Made by a program: the position numbers and the translations under genes
From: Rodentibacter genomosp. 1
GTDB taxonomy: Bacteria > Pseudomonadota > Gammaproteobacteria > Enterobacterales > Pasteurellaceae
DNA: 64,000 nt
NCBI RefSeq assembly: GCF_001999285.1
Contig: NZ_MLHN01000007.1
Span: 1-64,000 of the forward strand
Direction: 5' to 3'
Notes under the pieces: generated by a model
What the model was told of the DNA's origin: nothing
Databases searched by the model: none
What the model saw: the letters and a program-made list of their open reading frames with translations, nothing else
Shown: piece by piece, positions 9,372 to 19,589 of the stretch
Layout of the letters: each line of letters begins with the position of its first letter
How positions within the stretch are numbered: the stretch's first letter is position 1

Positions 9372-9773
9372 TTAATCTGTTTCTGCAATCAATCGTTGGA
9401 TTAATTTAGCATTTGCCGGTGGGAATAAACCCGCATCTAATGCTTTTTGTTCAATCCAAAAACCTTCTTGTCCTTCACGACCAAAGGGTTCGCCAATCCA
9501 TTCTTCGACGAGATAAAAGAAAAATGAAATGATCTTTGTGGGATATTCAAATTGAAAGCGCTCATAAAGCTCGGCATTTAACACGACAATACCAATTTCT
9601 TCTTCCAATTCACGTTTTAAGGCTTGCTCCGGTGTTTCATTGGCATCGACTTTTCCCCCAGGAAACTCAAGAGATTGAGCAAAATCCTGCCCTTCTAAAC
9701 GTTGAGTCAAATAGAGTTGTCCAAATTCATTACGAATGATACCGGCTGAGACTTGTATGATAGATTTTTCCAT
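9372..9773 (-). CDS. mutT: 8-oxo-dGTP diphosphatase MutT (Nudix)
   Basis: MutT hydrolyses 8-oxo-dGTP to the monophosphate and so prevents A:T to C:G transversions. The product is 133 residues. The full Nudix box is present: G-G-K-V-D followed by the E-T-P-E-Q-A-L-K-R-E-L-E-E-E-I-G-I segment. The start at 9773 (M-E-K-S-I-I-Q-V-S-A) is preferred; a longer reading to 9899 would run back into secA and has no family support. It lies downstream of secA on the same strand, as in E. coli, but an uptake-signal hairpin separates them, so it may have partly independent expression. Confidence 0.92.
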   Translation of the reverse strand: MEKSIIQVSAGIIRNEFGQLYLTQRLEGQDFAQSLEFPGGKVDANETPEQALKRELEEEIGIVVLNAELYERFQFEYPTKIISFFFYLVEEWIGEPFGREGQEGFWIEQKALDAGLFPPANAKLIQRLIAETD

Positions 9774-9792
9774 TTGTTTGATCCAAGATGAA

Positions 9793-9822
9793 AAAAGTGC
9801 GGTCAAAAACAACCGCACTTTT
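9793..9822 (-). terminator. Paired uptake signals forming a hairpin after secA
   Basis: AAAAGTGCGGT at 9793-9803 faces ACCGCACTTTT at 9812-9822, an 11-bp perfect stem with an 8-base loop. It lies 7 bases past the secA stop. It can act as terminator or attenuator between secA and mutT and also supplies two uptake signals. Confidence 0.75.
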
Positions 9823-9828
9823 AGACCA

Positions 9829-12528
9829 TTAATTGTATTTAGCACGGCTACCGTGACAATGCTTGTATTTTTTACCCGAACCACAAGGGCAAGGCTCATT
9901 TCGACCTACACGACGATCAGAGTAATCCTCTTCTGTCTGTATAGGTTGCCCGTTTTCGTCCAGTGGTTGATGGGTTTGGCTTTCACGTTCCGCTATTTCT
10001 TGACGGAGACGCTCTGCTTCTTCTATTTCTTCTTGAGTTCTTACCCGAACACGGGTTAGGGTAGTGATGACGTGGTGTTTTAAGGAATCTAACATTTCCG
10101 TAAACATACGGAATGACTCCTTTTTATACTCCTGTTTCGGATCTTTTTGTGCATAGCCGCGTAAGTGAATGCCTTGACGAAGATAATCCATCGCCGCTAA
10201 ATGCTCTTTCCAAAGCTCGTCTAACGTTTGTAGCATCACCCCTTTTTCAAAATGACGAAGACTTTCTTCGCCCACTAAGGCTTCTTTTTCCTTATATTCT
10301 TTTTCGGCGATTTCTATAATTCGTTCACGTAGGTTTTCTTCGTGAAGATTACTATCTTCTTCTAACCAATGTTCAATAGGTAATGCCATACCAAATTCTT
10401 GTGCTAAACGTTCTTCAAGCCCTTTAACATCCCATTGTTCTTCTAACGATTGTGGGGGGATATATTGGTCGATGACATTGTTGAACACATCGTGACGAAT
10501 TGCGTTGATCGTGTCTGAAATATCATCATTATCCAACAAATAATTGCGTTGCTCATAAATGGCATGGCGTTGATCATTGGCAACATCGTCATACTCAAGG
10601 AGGTTTTTACGGCCATCAAAGTGGAAGGCTTCCACTTTCGCCTGTGCAGAGGCTATCACTTTTGCCAGCATTTTGGATTCCATCGCTTCACCCGGCACAG
10701 TGAAAGCTTTACGCATTAAGTTGAGTTTACCTTCATTAAGGTAAATTCGCATTAAACCGTCTTCCAAAGAAAGGTAGAAACGGGAAGAGCCCGGGTCGCC
10801 TTGACGACCGGAACGACCACGTAACTGGTTGTCGATACGGCGTGATTCATGACGCTCCGTACCGATAATATGCAATCCACCGGCTTTCATGACGATATCG
10901 TGATTTTTCTCCCACTCTGTTTTTAATACGTCAAGTTGTTCTTGGGTCGGATTATCTAATTTGGCTGCCTGTGCTTTCCAGTTACCACCAAGAATAATAT
11001 CCGTACCACGTCCTGCCATATTGGTCGCAATGGTAACAGCCCCTGGATAACCGGCCTCGGCTACAATTTCTGCTTCTTGCTGGTGGAATTTCGCATTTAA
11101 TACATTGTGTTTAATCCCTGCTTTATCCAATGCTTTCGATAATTCCTCCGATTTTTCAACAGAAATTGTTCCTACTAAAACCGGTTGTTGGTGTGCGACA
11201 CAATCTTTAATGTCTTCAATAATGGCATTAAATTTGTATTCTTCATTTTCAAACATCAAGTCTGTGCGATCATCACGAATCATCGGGCGATTTGTCGGGA
11301 TCACCACGGTTTCTAAACCATAAATTTGTTGGAATTCAAAGGCTTCGGTATCAGCCGTTCCAGTCATACCGGCAAGTTTTTCATACAAACGGAAATAGTT
11401 TTGGTAAGAAATGGAGGCAACCGTTTGGTTCTCACTCTTAATTTCTACTCCTTCTTTAGCTTCAATGGCTTGGTGTAAACCGTCAGACCAACGACGACCT
11501 GCCATAGTCCTCCCTGTGTGTTCATCGACAATCACAATTTCGCCATCTTTCACGATATAATCTACATCACGTTCAAATAAGGTATGTGCACGTAAGGCAG
11601 CCATAATATGATGCAATAATACGATACGGCCAGGTGAATAAAGGGAATCACCTTCCGGCATTAAGCCTTGATCAATGAGCCAATTTTCTACTTTTTCCTG
11701 ACCACGTTCGGTTAAGTGAGCTTGTTTTGATTTCAGATCTAAGGTGAAATCACCTTCACCTTGATATTCTTCCGTATCTTCTTTTTCTTGTTTAATTAAA
11801 TTTGGAATAAGTTTGTTTACGGCGATATAAAGCTCGGAGCTATCTTCAGCTTGACCGGAAATAATTAATGGCGTACGGGCTTCATCAATTAAAATGGAAT
11901 CCACTTCATCCACTAATGCATAGCCCAATGAGCGTTGAAAACGTTCTTCTTTTGAATGGGCTAAATTATCACGTAAATAGTCAAAGCCGAGTTCACTGTT
12001 GGTAGCGTAAGTAATATCTGCTGCATAGGCCGCTCGTTTTGCTTCAGGCGGTAAACCTGGGATATTGATACCTACGCTCATTCCTAAAAATTCAAATAAT
12101 GGGCGGTTGGTCTCTGCATCACGACGTGCGAGATAGTCGTTCACAGTCACAACATGTACCCCTTTTCCTTCAAGAGCAATTAAATAGCAAGGGAGGGTTG
12201 CGGTTAAGGTTTTTCCTTCACCGGTACGCATTTCTGCAATACAGCGGTTGGTCAGCACCATCCCCCCAATAAGCTGAACATCAAAGTGACGCATACCCAA
12301 TACACGTTTGCTTGCCTCACGTACCGTAGCAAAGGCTTCAGGTAGAATATTTTGTAAGGTTTCTCCTGCGCTTAGACGCTGGCGAAACTCATCGGTTTTG
12401 GCTCGGAGCTGATCATCACTTAATGCTTCAAATTCGGGCTCTAATTGATTAATTTTGACAACTTGTTTTTTTAGCTTGCGTAAAATACGGTCGTTACGGC
12501 TACCAAAAATTTTCGTTAAAATGCTCAT
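9829..12528 (-). CDS. secA: Preprotein translocase ATPase SecA
   Basis: SecA drives secretory proteins through SecYEG using ATP. The product is 899 residues. Walker A is present as M-R-T-G-E-G-K-T near residue 105 and the DEAD-type Walker B as D-E-V-D-S-I-L near 209. The preprotein cross-linking, helical scaffold and C-terminal linker regions follow. The zinc SEC-C motif ([13 protein letters not shown]) is at the extreme C-terminus. The start at 12528 (M-S-I-L-T-K-I-F-G) is chosen over an upstream in-frame start at 12588 because it matches the family N-terminus and follows AAGAGA. The upstream neighbour secM, 114 bases away, points to control by translation arrest: a stalled ribosome on secM would expose the secA ribosome site. 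Confidence 0.97.
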   Translation of the reverse strand: MSILTKIFGSRNDRILRKLKKQVVKINQLEPEFEALSDDQLRAKTDEFRQRLSAGETLQNILPEAFATVREASKRVLGMRHFDVQLIGGMVLTNRCIAEMRTGEGKTLTATLPCYLIALEGKGVHVVTVNDYLARRDAETNRPLFEFLGMSVGINIPGLPPEAKRAAYAADITYATNSELGFDYLRDNLAHSKEERFQRSLGYALVDEVDSILIDEARTPLIISGQAEDSSELYIAVNKLIPNLIKQEKEDTEEYQGEGDFTLDLKSKQAHLTERGQEKVENWLIDQGLMPEGDSLYSPGRIVLLHHIMAALRAHTLFERDVDYIVKDGEIVIVDEHTGRTMAGRRWSDGLHQAIEAKEGVEIKSENQTVASISYQNYFRLYEKLAGMTGTADTEAFEFQQIYGLETVVIPTNRPMIRDDRTDLMFENEEYKFNAIIEDIKDCVAHQQPVLVGTISVEKSEELSKALDKAGIKHNVLNAKFHQQEAEIVAEAGYPGAVTIATNMAGRGTDIILGGNWKAQAAKLDNPTQEQLDVLKTEWEKNHDIVMKAGGLHIIGTERHESRRIDNQLRGRSGRQGDPGSSRFYLSLEDGLMRIYLNEGKLNLMRKAFTVPGEAMESKMLAKVIASAQAKVEAFHFDGRKNLLEYDDVANDQRHAIYEQRNYLLDNDDISDTINAIRHDVFNNVIDQYIPPQSLEEQWDVKGLEERLAQEFGMALPIEHWLEEDSNLHEENLRERIIEIAEKEYKEKEALVGEESLRHFEKGVMLQTLDELWKEHLAAMDYLRQGIHLRGYAQKDPKQEYKKESFRMFTEMLDSLKHHVITTLTRVRVRTQEEIEEAERLRQEIAERESQTHQPLDENGQPIQTEEDYSDRRVGRNEPCPCGSGKKYKHCHGSRAKYN

Positions 12529-12642
12529 AATTTCTCTTTTAAAATCATTAGTTAAAGTTAATGAGTGAGTGAAATATTGATCACTCATCGTAATATTTAT
12601 GTGAATCTTCTCATTTCACTTTCTTTAAAGGTGGTTAAAAAA

Positions 12643-12945
12643 TTAAATGAGCAAAGGGCCGGCACGAATGGGCGCTTGAACGTTGAATACCGCCATCACA
12701 AAGTGCGGTCGAATTTCAGTCCATTTTTTTTCTGAATAGGAAATTGGGAAAGGCTGAACGGAAGATCGCTGTACATGGCATGCGATCTTTGTCGTTTCCA
12801 ATACTTGTTGTACAGAAACACTCGAAGAATAATTTTCTGTGGTTTTATTTTCTAAACTTTGCGCATTGGGCAAAGCAAAAATCGCAATTACACTTAAAAG
12901 TAACCGCGACCAAAAATAAGGGGGGCTTTTGCCTGAAATCATCAT
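12643..12945 (-). CDS. secM: Secretion monitor SecM, short form with variant arrest peptide
   Basis: SecM is a secreted monitor whose C-terminus stalls its own ribosome until SecA pulls on it, raising secA translation. The product here is 100 residues, against about 170 in E. coli. An N-terminal signal peptide is visible: a basic start, the hydrophobic run L-L-L-S-V-I-A-I-F-A-L and A-x-A-like residues near 26-28. The C-terminus carries Q-A-P-I-R-A-G-P at 90-97, followed by only three residues. In E. coli the corresponding end is Q-G-I-R-A-G-P; the form here resembles the H-A-P-I-R-G-S-P end described for Mannheimia. The E. coli Trp before the motif is Phe here. Position just upstream of secA on the same strand supports the assignment. 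The gene contains one uptake signal. Confidence 0.85.
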   Translation of the reverse strand: MMISGKSPPYFWSRLLLSVIAIFALPNAQSLENKTTENYSSSVSVQQVLETTKIACHVQRSSVQPFPISYSEKKWTEIRPHFVMAVFNVQAPIRAGPLLI

Positions 12946-13018
12946 CTCATTGTTTCTTATAAAAATTGCGTGTATTGTAGCGGAAATCTAAATCTATGTC
13001 ATTTATTGGGGTTATTTC

Positions 13019-13348
13019 ATGGAAAACAAGGCAGATCGTTATCAAAAAGCGGTCAATATTGTGGATGTTATTGAGCAATCTTCTTTTTCTCAAATGATGA
13101 GAAAAGGATTAGCAATTCACGAATTAAATCAAAAACTTAAACTTACTTTTCCACAGGAATTTCAGGGTTTATTCCGGATTGGCCGGATTAATGGCGATAG
13201 CCTTTTTATTGAGGTGGCGAATGCGATTGTGCGACAAGGGATCTTATTTCGTCAGACAGAACTCCTCAAACTTATCCAAATTGACTATCCGCAAGTGAAA
13301 CGGTTAGAGATAAAGATTAACCCTGAATTTAAGAAAGTCACCCTTTAA
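13019..13348 (+). CDS. DUF721 family protein, possible DciA helicase-loading factor
   Basis: A 109-residue soluble protein divergent from secM. The middle and C-terminal part (about 38-105: F-R-I-G-R-I-N-G-D-S-L-F-I-E-V followed by a long helix and V-K-R-L-E-I-K-I-N-P) has the shape of DUF721, the family that includes DciA, the ancestral loader of the replicative helicase DnaB in bacteria without DnaC. In several gamma-proteobacteria a DUF721 gene lies next to secM/secA, which fits. Similarity is judged by eye, so the helicase-loading role is inferred. Its last 11 bases overlap the 3' end of dam on the other strand. Confidence 0.6.
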   Translation: MENKADRYQKAVNIVDVIEQSSFSQMMRKGLAIHELNQKLKLTFPQEFQGLFRIGRINGDSLFIEVANAIVRQGILFRQTELLKLIQIDYPQVKRLEIKINPEFKKVTL

Positions 13349-14189
13349 AAATAGCAATCAACTCTTTCACTTTGACTCGTTTTTCCGAATTCTGGCTAAT
13401 AGAACGCTGAACTTTCATTGCTTTAAATTTTGCACCCTTATAGAGTTCACGCGTGAATTTTGTATCGTGATTGGAAATCAACACGGGAATTTGCTTCTCT
13501 TTTTGTATTTTTTTCGCAATCTCTGCTAAGGTGCGTTGGTGCTCCAAACCAAAGTCATTTCCGGCATAACCGGTGAAATTGGTATGTTGATGCAGTGGCG
13601 CATAAGGGGGATCACAATAAATCACTGAGGTATTGTCAGCCAGTTCAAAGGTTTCTTGAAAATCACCACAAAAAAAGACCGCACTTTGAGCCTTATGAGC
13701 GAAATAGCGTAACTCATTTTCTGGAAAATAGTGGGTTTTATAGGCGCCAAAAGGGACATTAAATTCATTCTTGCTGTTATAGCGACATAAACCGTTAAAC
13801 CCAAAGCGGTTAAGATAGAGGAAAATGATAGAACGTTCAAAAGGATCGTTAGATTCATTAAATTGACGACGTTTAGCATAGTAATATTCTGGGGTGTTGG
13901 CATTTGGTGCATAGAAAATGGGTTTACAGGCTTTGATATAGCCTTCAACATCAGCTTTGATAATATTGAATAAGTTAATCAAATCAGGGTTGATATCCGC
14001 CAAAATATAGCGTTCAAAATTTGTATTCAAAAATACTGCACCGGCACCAACAAAGGGTTCAACTAAACATTGTTTTTTCTTTGGAAAAGCATTGTTTATT
14101 TCATCCGTTAAACGAAATTTACCACCGGCCCATTTTAAAAATGGGCGGTGTTTGATATTTGGCTTAATTTGTTTTTTCGGACGTGGCAT
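13338..14189 (-). CDS. dam: DNA adenine methylase Dam
   Basis: Dam methylates adenine in GATC and so marks the parental strand for mismatch repair and times replication initiation. The product is 283 residues, as in E. coli (about 278). The AdoMet site is E-P-F-V-G-A-G-A-V-F near 43-52, preceded by the family signature P-F-L-K-W-A-G-G-K. The catalytic D-P-P-Y follows V-I-Y-C near residue 190. The ATG follows the aroB stop by one base, so it is the last gene of aroK-aroB-dam, the order also seen in E. coli (where damX intervenes). A single uptake signal lies in the coding region at about 13677-13686. Confidence 0.95.
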   Translation of the reverse strand: MPRPKKQIKPNIKHRPFLKWAGGKFRLTDEINNAFPKKKQCLVEPFVGAGAVFLNTNFERYILADINPDLINLFNIIKADVEGYIKACKPIFYAPNANTPEYYYAKRRQFNESNDPFERSIIFLYLNRFGFNGLCRYNSKNEFNVPFGAYKTHYFPENELRYFAHKAQSAVFFCGDFQETFELADNTSVIYCDPPYAPLHQHTNFTGYAGNDFGLEHQRTLAEIAKKIQKEKQIPVLISNHDTKFTRELYKGAKFKAMKVQRSISQNSEKRVKVKELIAIFKG

Positions 14190-14190
14190 T

Positions 14191-15279
14191 TTAGTCCGTT
14201 TGTGTGCAACGTCGAATAGCGTTTAACACGAGGGTATGATCAGTGTTTGTTGCGACATAGGCTTGACCAAGCGATTTAAGCAACACAAGACGAAGTTTAC
14301 CGGCAAGCACTTTTTTATCACGCATCATATGTGGTAAGTAATCTTCCGGTTGCATCGTATCGGGTGATACTGTAGGTAAATTGGCACGGGCAAGGAGTTT
14401 TTCTAGGCGAGAGACATCTGCTAAAGAAAGATGACCTAATTCTTCAGAGAGTACTGCTGCCACCATCATTCCTGTAGAAACTGCTTCACCATGTAACCAA
14501 TTGCCATAACCTAAATGGGTTTCAATAGCATGACCAAATGTATGACCGAGATTGAGTAAAGCACGATCGCCTTTTTCTGTTTCATCGCGAGCAACCACAT
14601 CCGCTTTGATCCGGCAACAGCGAGCAACACAGTGTTGAAGTATATCTTGTTTCAGTGCGACGAGATCATCAACATGTTTTTCTAACCAAACAAAAAATTC
14701 ATTATCAAGAATGGCACCGTATTTTATCACTTCGGCAAGGCCTGCATTCACTTCACGCTTTGGTAGTGTATTGAGTGTCAAGGTATCGATCAGTACCATG
14801 GAAGGTTGATAGAAAGCGCCAATCATATTTTTACCGAGCTCATGATTGACGGCAGTTTTTCCGCCAACAGAAGAATCCACTTGTGAAAGTAGCGTGGTTG
14901 GAATCTGAATTAAACGCACTCCCCGTTGATAGCTTGCCGCAGCAAAGCCGGCGACATCACCAATCACTCCACCGCCAAGGGCAATAATTGTTGTATCACG
15001 CCCGTGATTTGCTTTTAAAAGCGCAGTAAAGATTAGGTTTAATGACTCAAGGGTTTTATATTTTTCACCATCGGGAATGAGAACATACTCGGTAACAGCC
15101 CCTCGCTTTTGAAGTGCTGTCATGACGCTTTCCAAGTAAAATTGTGCGACAGTAGGATTCGTCACAATCATTACCCTATCCCCTTGCTTTACCGGGTAAT
15201 TTTGTTCATTTTGGAGTAAACCACTACCAATCAAAATCGGGTAACGACGTTCTTGCAACTCTACATTGACGCACAACAT
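14191..15279 (-). CDS. aroB: 3-dehydroquinate synthase
   Basis: AroB is the second enzyme of the shikimate pathway; it converts DAHP to 3-dehydroquinate using NAD+ and a divalent metal. The product is 362 residues, the usual length. The nucleotide-binding [11 protein letters not shown] stretch lies near residues 104-114. The metal ligands are visible in [18 protein letters not shown] and L-H-G-E-A-V-S. It sits between aroK (19-base gap) and dam (1-base gap), so the three are one transcription unit. Start M-L-C-V-N-V-E-L fits family alignments. Confidence 0.96.
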   Translation of the reverse strand: MLCVNVELQERRYPILIGSGLLQNEQNYPVKQGDRVMIVTNPTVAQFYLESVMTALQKRGAVTEYVLIPDGEKYKTLESLNLIFTALLKANHGRDTTIIALGGGVIGDVAGFAAASYQRGVRLIQIPTTLLSQVDSSVGGKTAVNHELGKNMIGAFYQPSMVLIDTLTLNTLPKREVNAGLAEVIKYGAILDNEFFVWLEKHVDDLVALKQDILQHCVARCCRIKADVVARDETEKGDRALLNLGHTFGHAIETHLGYGNWLHGEAVSTGMMVAAVLSEELGHLSLADVSRLEKLLARANLPTVSPDTMQPEDYLPHMMRDKKVLAGKLRLVLLKSLGQAYVATNTDHTLVLNAIRRCTQTD

Positions 15280-15298
15280 AATTTATCCCTTTTTTATA

Positions 15299-15841
15299 TT
15301 AAAGCGAACTATTTAATCCATTCATATTGTCAATTAAATCAACAATTTGATTCACCATTACTTTGGTGTTTTGCTCATCGGTTGGAAGTGTGATGTCGGC
15401 AATTTCCTCATAAAGTGGATTGCGAATTTTTGCTAACTCTTCCAAGACTTGGCGAGGATCATCAACACCTTGTAAGAGCGGTCGTTTTTTATCACGTTGT
15501 GTACGTTGGAATTGTTTATCAACAGTCGTCTCTAAATAAATCACAATGCCACGAGCAGATAGATAATTACGGTTATCTTTAGACATCACTGCCCCGCCTC
15601 CGGTAGAGAGTACAATACCTTGCATCTGTGTTAATTCATTAATGACCCGTTCCTCACGCTTACGGAAACCTTCCTCTCCTTCTAAATCAAAAATCCAACT
15701 AATATCTGCACCGGTACGTTCTTCAATAACGGCATCGGAGTCTAAAAAGTCCATGTTTAATTGCTGTGCTAATTGGCGTCCAATAGTGCTTTTACCTGCT
15801 CCCATTGGGCCCACTAAAAAAATATTACGTTTTTCAGCCAT
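15299..15841 (-). CDS. aroK: Shikimate kinase I
   Basis: AroK phosphorylates shikimate at the 3-hydroxyl using ATP. The product is 180 residues (family about 173). Walker A is G-P-M-G-A-G-K-S-T at 11-19. The shikimate-binding D-S-D-A-V-I-E-E and the G-G-G-A-V segment follow, and the lid has R-D-K-K-R-P-L-L. It is the first gene of the aroK-aroB-dam unit. About 260 bases of non-coding sequence separate it from the divergent ZIP transporter gene, where both promoters should lie. Confidence 0.96.
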   Translation of the reverse strand: MAEKRNIFLVGPMGAGKSTIGRQLAQQLNMDFLDSDAVIEERTGADISWIFDLEGEEGFRKREERVINELTQMQGIVLSTGGGAVMSKDNRNYLSARGIVIYLETTVDKQFQRTQRDKKRPLLQGVDDPRQVLEELAKIRNPLYEEIADITLPTDEQNTKVMVNQIVDLIDNMNGLNSSL

Positions 15842-16102
15842 TGTTTTTTTCTAACGATAAATTTACTTAAAATTGATCTTTTAAAAAGAGAAAGCAAAAC
15901 CACAAAAGGTTGCGAAAAGATCACCCAAAAATCTTTGGGATTATCGCAATAAATCACCCTAATTTTCAACCTTTAAAGGGAATTTATTTTGGAAAACCTT
16001 AAAGAGCGGTTAGAAAATGTATTTTTATTTGCCTATCAGATTAACAGATTGAGCTTTTATTCTTGCAAATGTATAGTAGGCATAGTTTTTATGAGGGATT
16101 TT

Positions 16103-16945
16103 ATGACGACACTTTTTTATTCTTTTTTATCGCTTAACCCGGTATTACAGGCATTGATCGCTGGCTTATTTACGTGGTTTTGCACGATTTTTGGCTCTGC
16201 CTTTGTGTTCTTTTTTAAACAGGTTAATCAGAAACTGCTTGATAGTATGATGGGATTTGCTGCCGGCGTGATGATTGCTGCTTCTTTTTGGTCGTTACTA
16301 GAGCCATCTTTTGAATTTAGTAAACAAAACCAAAGTGAATGGTATTGGCTTCCGACGCTCGTTGGATTTTTGATAGGGGGATTATTTTTACGTGGAGTGG
16401 ATTACCTTGTTCCTCATTTGCATTTAAGTAAACCGATTGAAGAGGCGGAAGGTATGCAGCCCCGCCGTAGATTATCCAAATCCATGTTACTTTTCTTGGC
16501 AATTACTATTCATAACATTCCTGAGGGGCTTGCGATTGGTGTGGCATTTGGTGCTGTGGCAACGCTTAGTGAAAATGCAGATACCCTTCCTTTGACATTA
16601 AGTGCTATTGGACTTGCGATTGGTATGGGGTTACAAAATGTGCCGGAAGGCTCTGCGTTGTCTATGCCACTTCGGGCTGAAGGACATAGCAGAATGAAAG
16701 CCTTTACTTACGGTGCTTTCTCCGCCATTGTTGAGCCTGTTGGTGCCGTGATTGGTGCATTATTTGTGATATCCATGACATCAATTCTTCCTTATGCTCT
16801 CGCCTTTGCGGCAGGGGCGATGATCTTCGTTGTGGTTGAAGAGCTTATTCCCGAATCGCAAAGTAACGGTAATACCGATATTGCGACACTCAGCTTAATG
16901 TTGGGTTTTTCGTTGATGATGATTTTAGATGTGGCATTAGGGTAG
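16103..16945 (+). CDS. ZIP family divalent metal transporter
   Basis: A 280-residue inner-membrane protein with about eight hydrophobic segments, of the ZupT/GufA branch of ZIP transporters that import zinc and related metals. The two signature helices are clear: H-N-I-P-E-G at 137-142 and a second N-V-P-E-G about 45 residues later; these supply the metal ligands. The cytosolic loop before them is short and basic (Q-P-R-R-R-L-S-K) and lacks the His-rich stretch of many ZIPs. The start at 16103 (M-T-T-L-F-Y) is chosen because GAGGGA lies 6 bases upstream; an ATG at 16091 and a longer reading from 15989 lack a ribosome site. Metal specificity cannot be read from sequence. Confidence 0.88.
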   Translation: MTTLFYSFLSLNPVLQALIAGLFTWFCTIFGSAFVFFFKQVNQKLLDSMMGFAAGVMIAASFWSLLEPSFEFSKQNQSEWYWLPTLVGFLIGGLFLRGVDYLVPHLHLSKPIEEAEGMQPRRRLSKSMLLFLAITIHNIPEGLAIGVAFGAVATLSENADTLPLTLSAIGLAIGMGLQNVPEGSALSMPLRAEGHSRMKAFTYGAFSAIVEPVGAVIGALFVISMTSILPYALAFAAGAMIFVVVEELIPESQSNGNTDIATLSLMLGFSLMMILDVALG

Positions 16946-16959
16946 CAATTAGAAAAAAT

Positions 16960-16997
16960 GTGCGGTTAAAATCGTTTTGAATTTTAACCGCACTTTG
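16960..16997. terminator. Bidirectional hairpin between the ZIP gene and plsB
   Basis: A 13-bp perfect stem (16960-16972 with 16981-16993) has an 8-base loop. The right arm is a good uptake signal and the left a near match. It lies between two convergent genes and can serve both. Confidence 0.8.
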
Positions 16998-17001
16998 GTT
17001 G

Positions 17002-19431
17002 CTATTCTATCTCTTCTGCTTTTTCAACCGTACCTTTAATGGTTAGGCTGATTTCTGTGGAAATGAGATGCTCAAGGATGGAGGATAATGCATTCAAATA
17101 AGGAAGATTGCCCTGACCTTGCTCATCAAAATAGCCCTCCTCTTTTAAATTCGCAATAAATGCAGAGAATACCGCTTTATCAAAGAATTCCGGTGCATTA
17201 ATACCATGTAGGACTGACAGGCGTTGTGCGACTAACTGACTTTCTTTTTCTAAGGTTGCACGGGAGATTTGTGGGTCTTTCTGTAAGAGAGTCGTTGTGA
17301 TGTAGTAACGTTGTAAAATTTCACGCACTCCGGCAGACCAAAGTTGTAAAATTCGGACTTTTGAACGGTCGATAGAAAGGAGATTTTCACGGTTATGGAT
17401 TACCCCTTGACGTGTAAATTCCGTAATAATTTTGCTTACCTGTTGTTTTAATTCTTCCTGATTGAAATGTAGGAAAAGTTCGCCTTTTAAGAATGGGTAG
17501 ATTTTACTGACGGCATCTAATAAGAGATCTTTCTGAATTGCCTCATAATGGAGCACAATACTCGCAACCAAAGAGGGTAAAACAAAGGCGTGTTGAATGT
17601 TATTACGATAGTAAGTCATTAATACCGCTGAGGTGCGTTCAAGACGAACAATTTCACCAAAGTTATCTTTTTCAATTAATACACCGACACGATCAAGACT
17701 TAATACGTGTTCTAACATCGCTTTAGGTGAATCTGTTGGAATGACCATATCTTCGGAATAAGGTGCATTTTGCAACATTTGTTGGTAGCTATCCAATTGC
17801 TCAAGCAATTGTTCACGGGCAAGGGCGCGCTGACGGGAGGAGAGTAGCGTTGTTCCCACTAAATTCATTGCATTGACAGCCGCTGCTTTATTGATATTAA
17901 TCATCACTTGTCGGGAAACCATATCTACAGCTTGATTAAACCAATGAGGTTTGTCTTCGTGGTTATTTTCTTTCCAATTAGGAAAATGTTGATTGAGATA
18001 ATTGGATAGCGTAATCGGCTCACCAAAATTCACGAAACCTTGTCCTAAATTACGTAATTTTTTAATCACACGAATCACCAAGCCTGCATTTTCTTTTTCT
18101 TTTGCCGCACCGCGTAATTCTTTTGCATAAGTGTCCACTTCCAACACGTGTTCATAGCCCACATAAACAGGAACGACTGAAATGGGACGGCTTTGATTAT
18201 GTTGAAGGGCTTGCAAGGTCATTGACATCATTCCCGTTTTAGGGGCGAGTAAACGACCGGTACGGGAACGCCCACCTTCAATAAAATATTCTACCGAATA
18301 GCCTCGATGGAATAATTCTGCTAAATATTCTCGGAAGATAGAGGAATAAAGTCGATTACCTTTGAAAGTACGGCGAATAAAGAACGCCCCCCAACTACGG
18401 AAAAGACGGCCTACCGGCCAGAAATTAAGGTTAATTCCCGCCGCAATGTGGGGAGGGACTAAGCCTTGATGATAAAGTACATAAGAAAGCAATAAATAGT
18501 CAATGTGGCTTCGGTGGCAAGGGACATAGACAATCTCATGGCCTTCAAGGGCAAGCTTACGAACACGATCAGCATTTTGTACATCAATGCCGGAATATAA
18601 CTTATTCCATAGCCAACGTAAAAAACGATCTGCTGCTCTAAGACTAGAATGGCTCACATCTGCTGCGATCTCATCTAAAATTTTGTAGGCTTCTTTTTCT
18701 GCTTTTTCACGGCTAATATTTTTACTTTTGGCCTCATCTTCAATTGCCGCTTGAATAGCAGTGGATTGTAGAAGTTTATTAAACATCGCTTTACGATTCG
18801 GCAAACGTGGACCCGTAGCTGAAATACGCTGACGGGCAAAGTGCATTTTGGCAACACGTGCTAATTTTTGTGCCATTTTCTCATCAGAACCATATTCGTT
18901 CACCATATAGCGTAATGAAACTGCTTGAGAAAAACGCACAAAGGTATCACGTCCAAACCAAATCGCCGCAAAGGTTTTTTGTACACCATTCAATAATCGT
19001 AAGTTGGGTAAAGCTGCTTTATCTTCATGTCCCGGTGAGCGCCCCCAAAGAACGGAAACCGGTACGATTTGTACATCTAAATCTTCAAAGGTGCGGTGTA
19101 ATTCTAAATAGTTGTTAAATACCTGAGTAGTTTCGTCTTTTGCACCTTTTGATTTAAAAAAACGACGTCCCTCATCTAAATACACATAGCGGGGCAAACT
19201 GACTCCATGCACATCATTTTTCTGAGCGGGATCCGGTAAACCTACATTCAAACAATTTCGACGGAAAATCACAAAATCGGTTTGAGAGGTATAGGGTAAA
19301 ACATAGACGATAGGTTGGGAAAGATTAAGTTGAAGTTCTTCAGCTGGATTGGCTGGGATAGGATTATTTTTTACTAAGAACGATAAGGGAAATTCTAACA
19401 GTTTACGATAGGCATTCACGATACTCGACAT
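17002..19431 (-). CDS. plsB: Glycerol-3-phosphate acyltransferase
   Basis: PlsB is an inner-membrane-associated enzyme that acylates glycerol-3-phosphate at sn-1, the first step of phospholipid synthesis. The product is 809 residues (E. coli 807). The acyltransferase block I H-R-S-H-I-D-Y (the HX4D catalytic pair) is near residue 308, followed by the F-I-R-R-T-F block and the E-G-G-R-S-R-T-G-R block. The start at 19431 ([10 protein letters not shown]) matches the family; the longer reading to 19455 is not supported. It is divergent from lexA, so the region 19432-19589 serves both genes and LexA might influence plsB too. Confidence 0.95.
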   Translation of the reverse strand: MSSIVNAYRKLLEFPLSFLVKNNPIPANPAEELQLNLSQPIVYVLPYTSQTDFVIFRRNCLNVGLPDPAQKNDVHGVSLPRYVYLDEGRRFFKSKGAKDETTQVFNNYLELHRTFEDLDVQIVPVSVLWGRSPGHEDKAALPNLRLLNGVQKTFAAIWFGRDTFVRFSQAVSLRYMVNEYGSDEKMAQKLARVAKMHFARQRISATGPRLPNRKAMFNKLLQSTAIQAAIEDEAKSKNISREKAEKEAYKILDEIAADVSHSSLRAADRFLRWLWNKLYSGIDVQNADRVRKLALEGHEIVYVPCHRSHIDYLLLSYVLYHQGLVPPHIAAGINLNFWPVGRLFRSWGAFFIRRTFKGNRLYSSIFREYLAELFHRGYSVEYFIEGGRSRTGRLLAPKTGMMSMTLQALQHNQSRPISVVPVYVGYEHVLEVDTYAKELRGAAKEKENAGLVIRVIKKLRNLGQGFVNFGEPITLSNYLNQHFPNWKENNHEDKPHWFNQAVDMVSRQVMININKAAAVNAMNLVGTTLLSSRQRALAREQLLEQLDSYQQMLQNAPYSEDMVIPTDSPKAMLEHVLSLDRVGVLIEKDNFGEIVRLERTSAVLMTYYRNNIQHAFVLPSLVASIVLHYEAIQKDLLLDAVSKIYPFLKGELFLHFNQEELKQQVSKIITEFTRQGVIHNRENLLSIDRSKVRILQLWSAGVREILQRYYITTTLLQKDPQISRATLEKESQLVAQRLSVLHGINAPEFFDKAVFSAFIANLKEEGYFDEQGQGNLPYLNALSSILEHLISTEISLTIKGTVEKAEEIE

Positions 19432-19544
19432 AATCAGGTTCTCTTTTGTTATCAATTATCGACTCAATAATATCATATTAGACCAGTTATAATCCCTTAA
19501 AATTTTGGTATGAAATATAAATAACGGTTGCAACCGCCTTTCTT

Positions 19545-19581
19545 CTGTATATAATGACATAATCTCTGTATATAACAACAG
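19545..19581 (+). promoter_or_regulatory. Two adjacent LexA (SOS) boxes upstream of lexA
   Basis: Box 2 at 19566-19581 is a full CTGT-N8-ACAG match (CTGTATATAACAACAG). Box 1 at 19545-19560 is CTGT-N8-ACAT, one base off. They are 21 bases apart start to start, the same helical face. Box 2 ends within the AGGAG ribosome site (19580-19584) of lexA. This indicates autorepression. Confidence 0.9.
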
Positions 19582-19589
19582 GAGTGGCT

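Noticed and set aside
12529-12588. SecA start at 12588, 20 residues longer
   Set aside because: Family members start M-S-I-L-T-K, and the extra part has no similarity and falls in the secM-secA control region.
19584-19586. GTG start of lexA
   Set aside because: It overlaps the AGGAG ribosome site; the ATG at 19590 has proper spacing and the canonical N-terminus.
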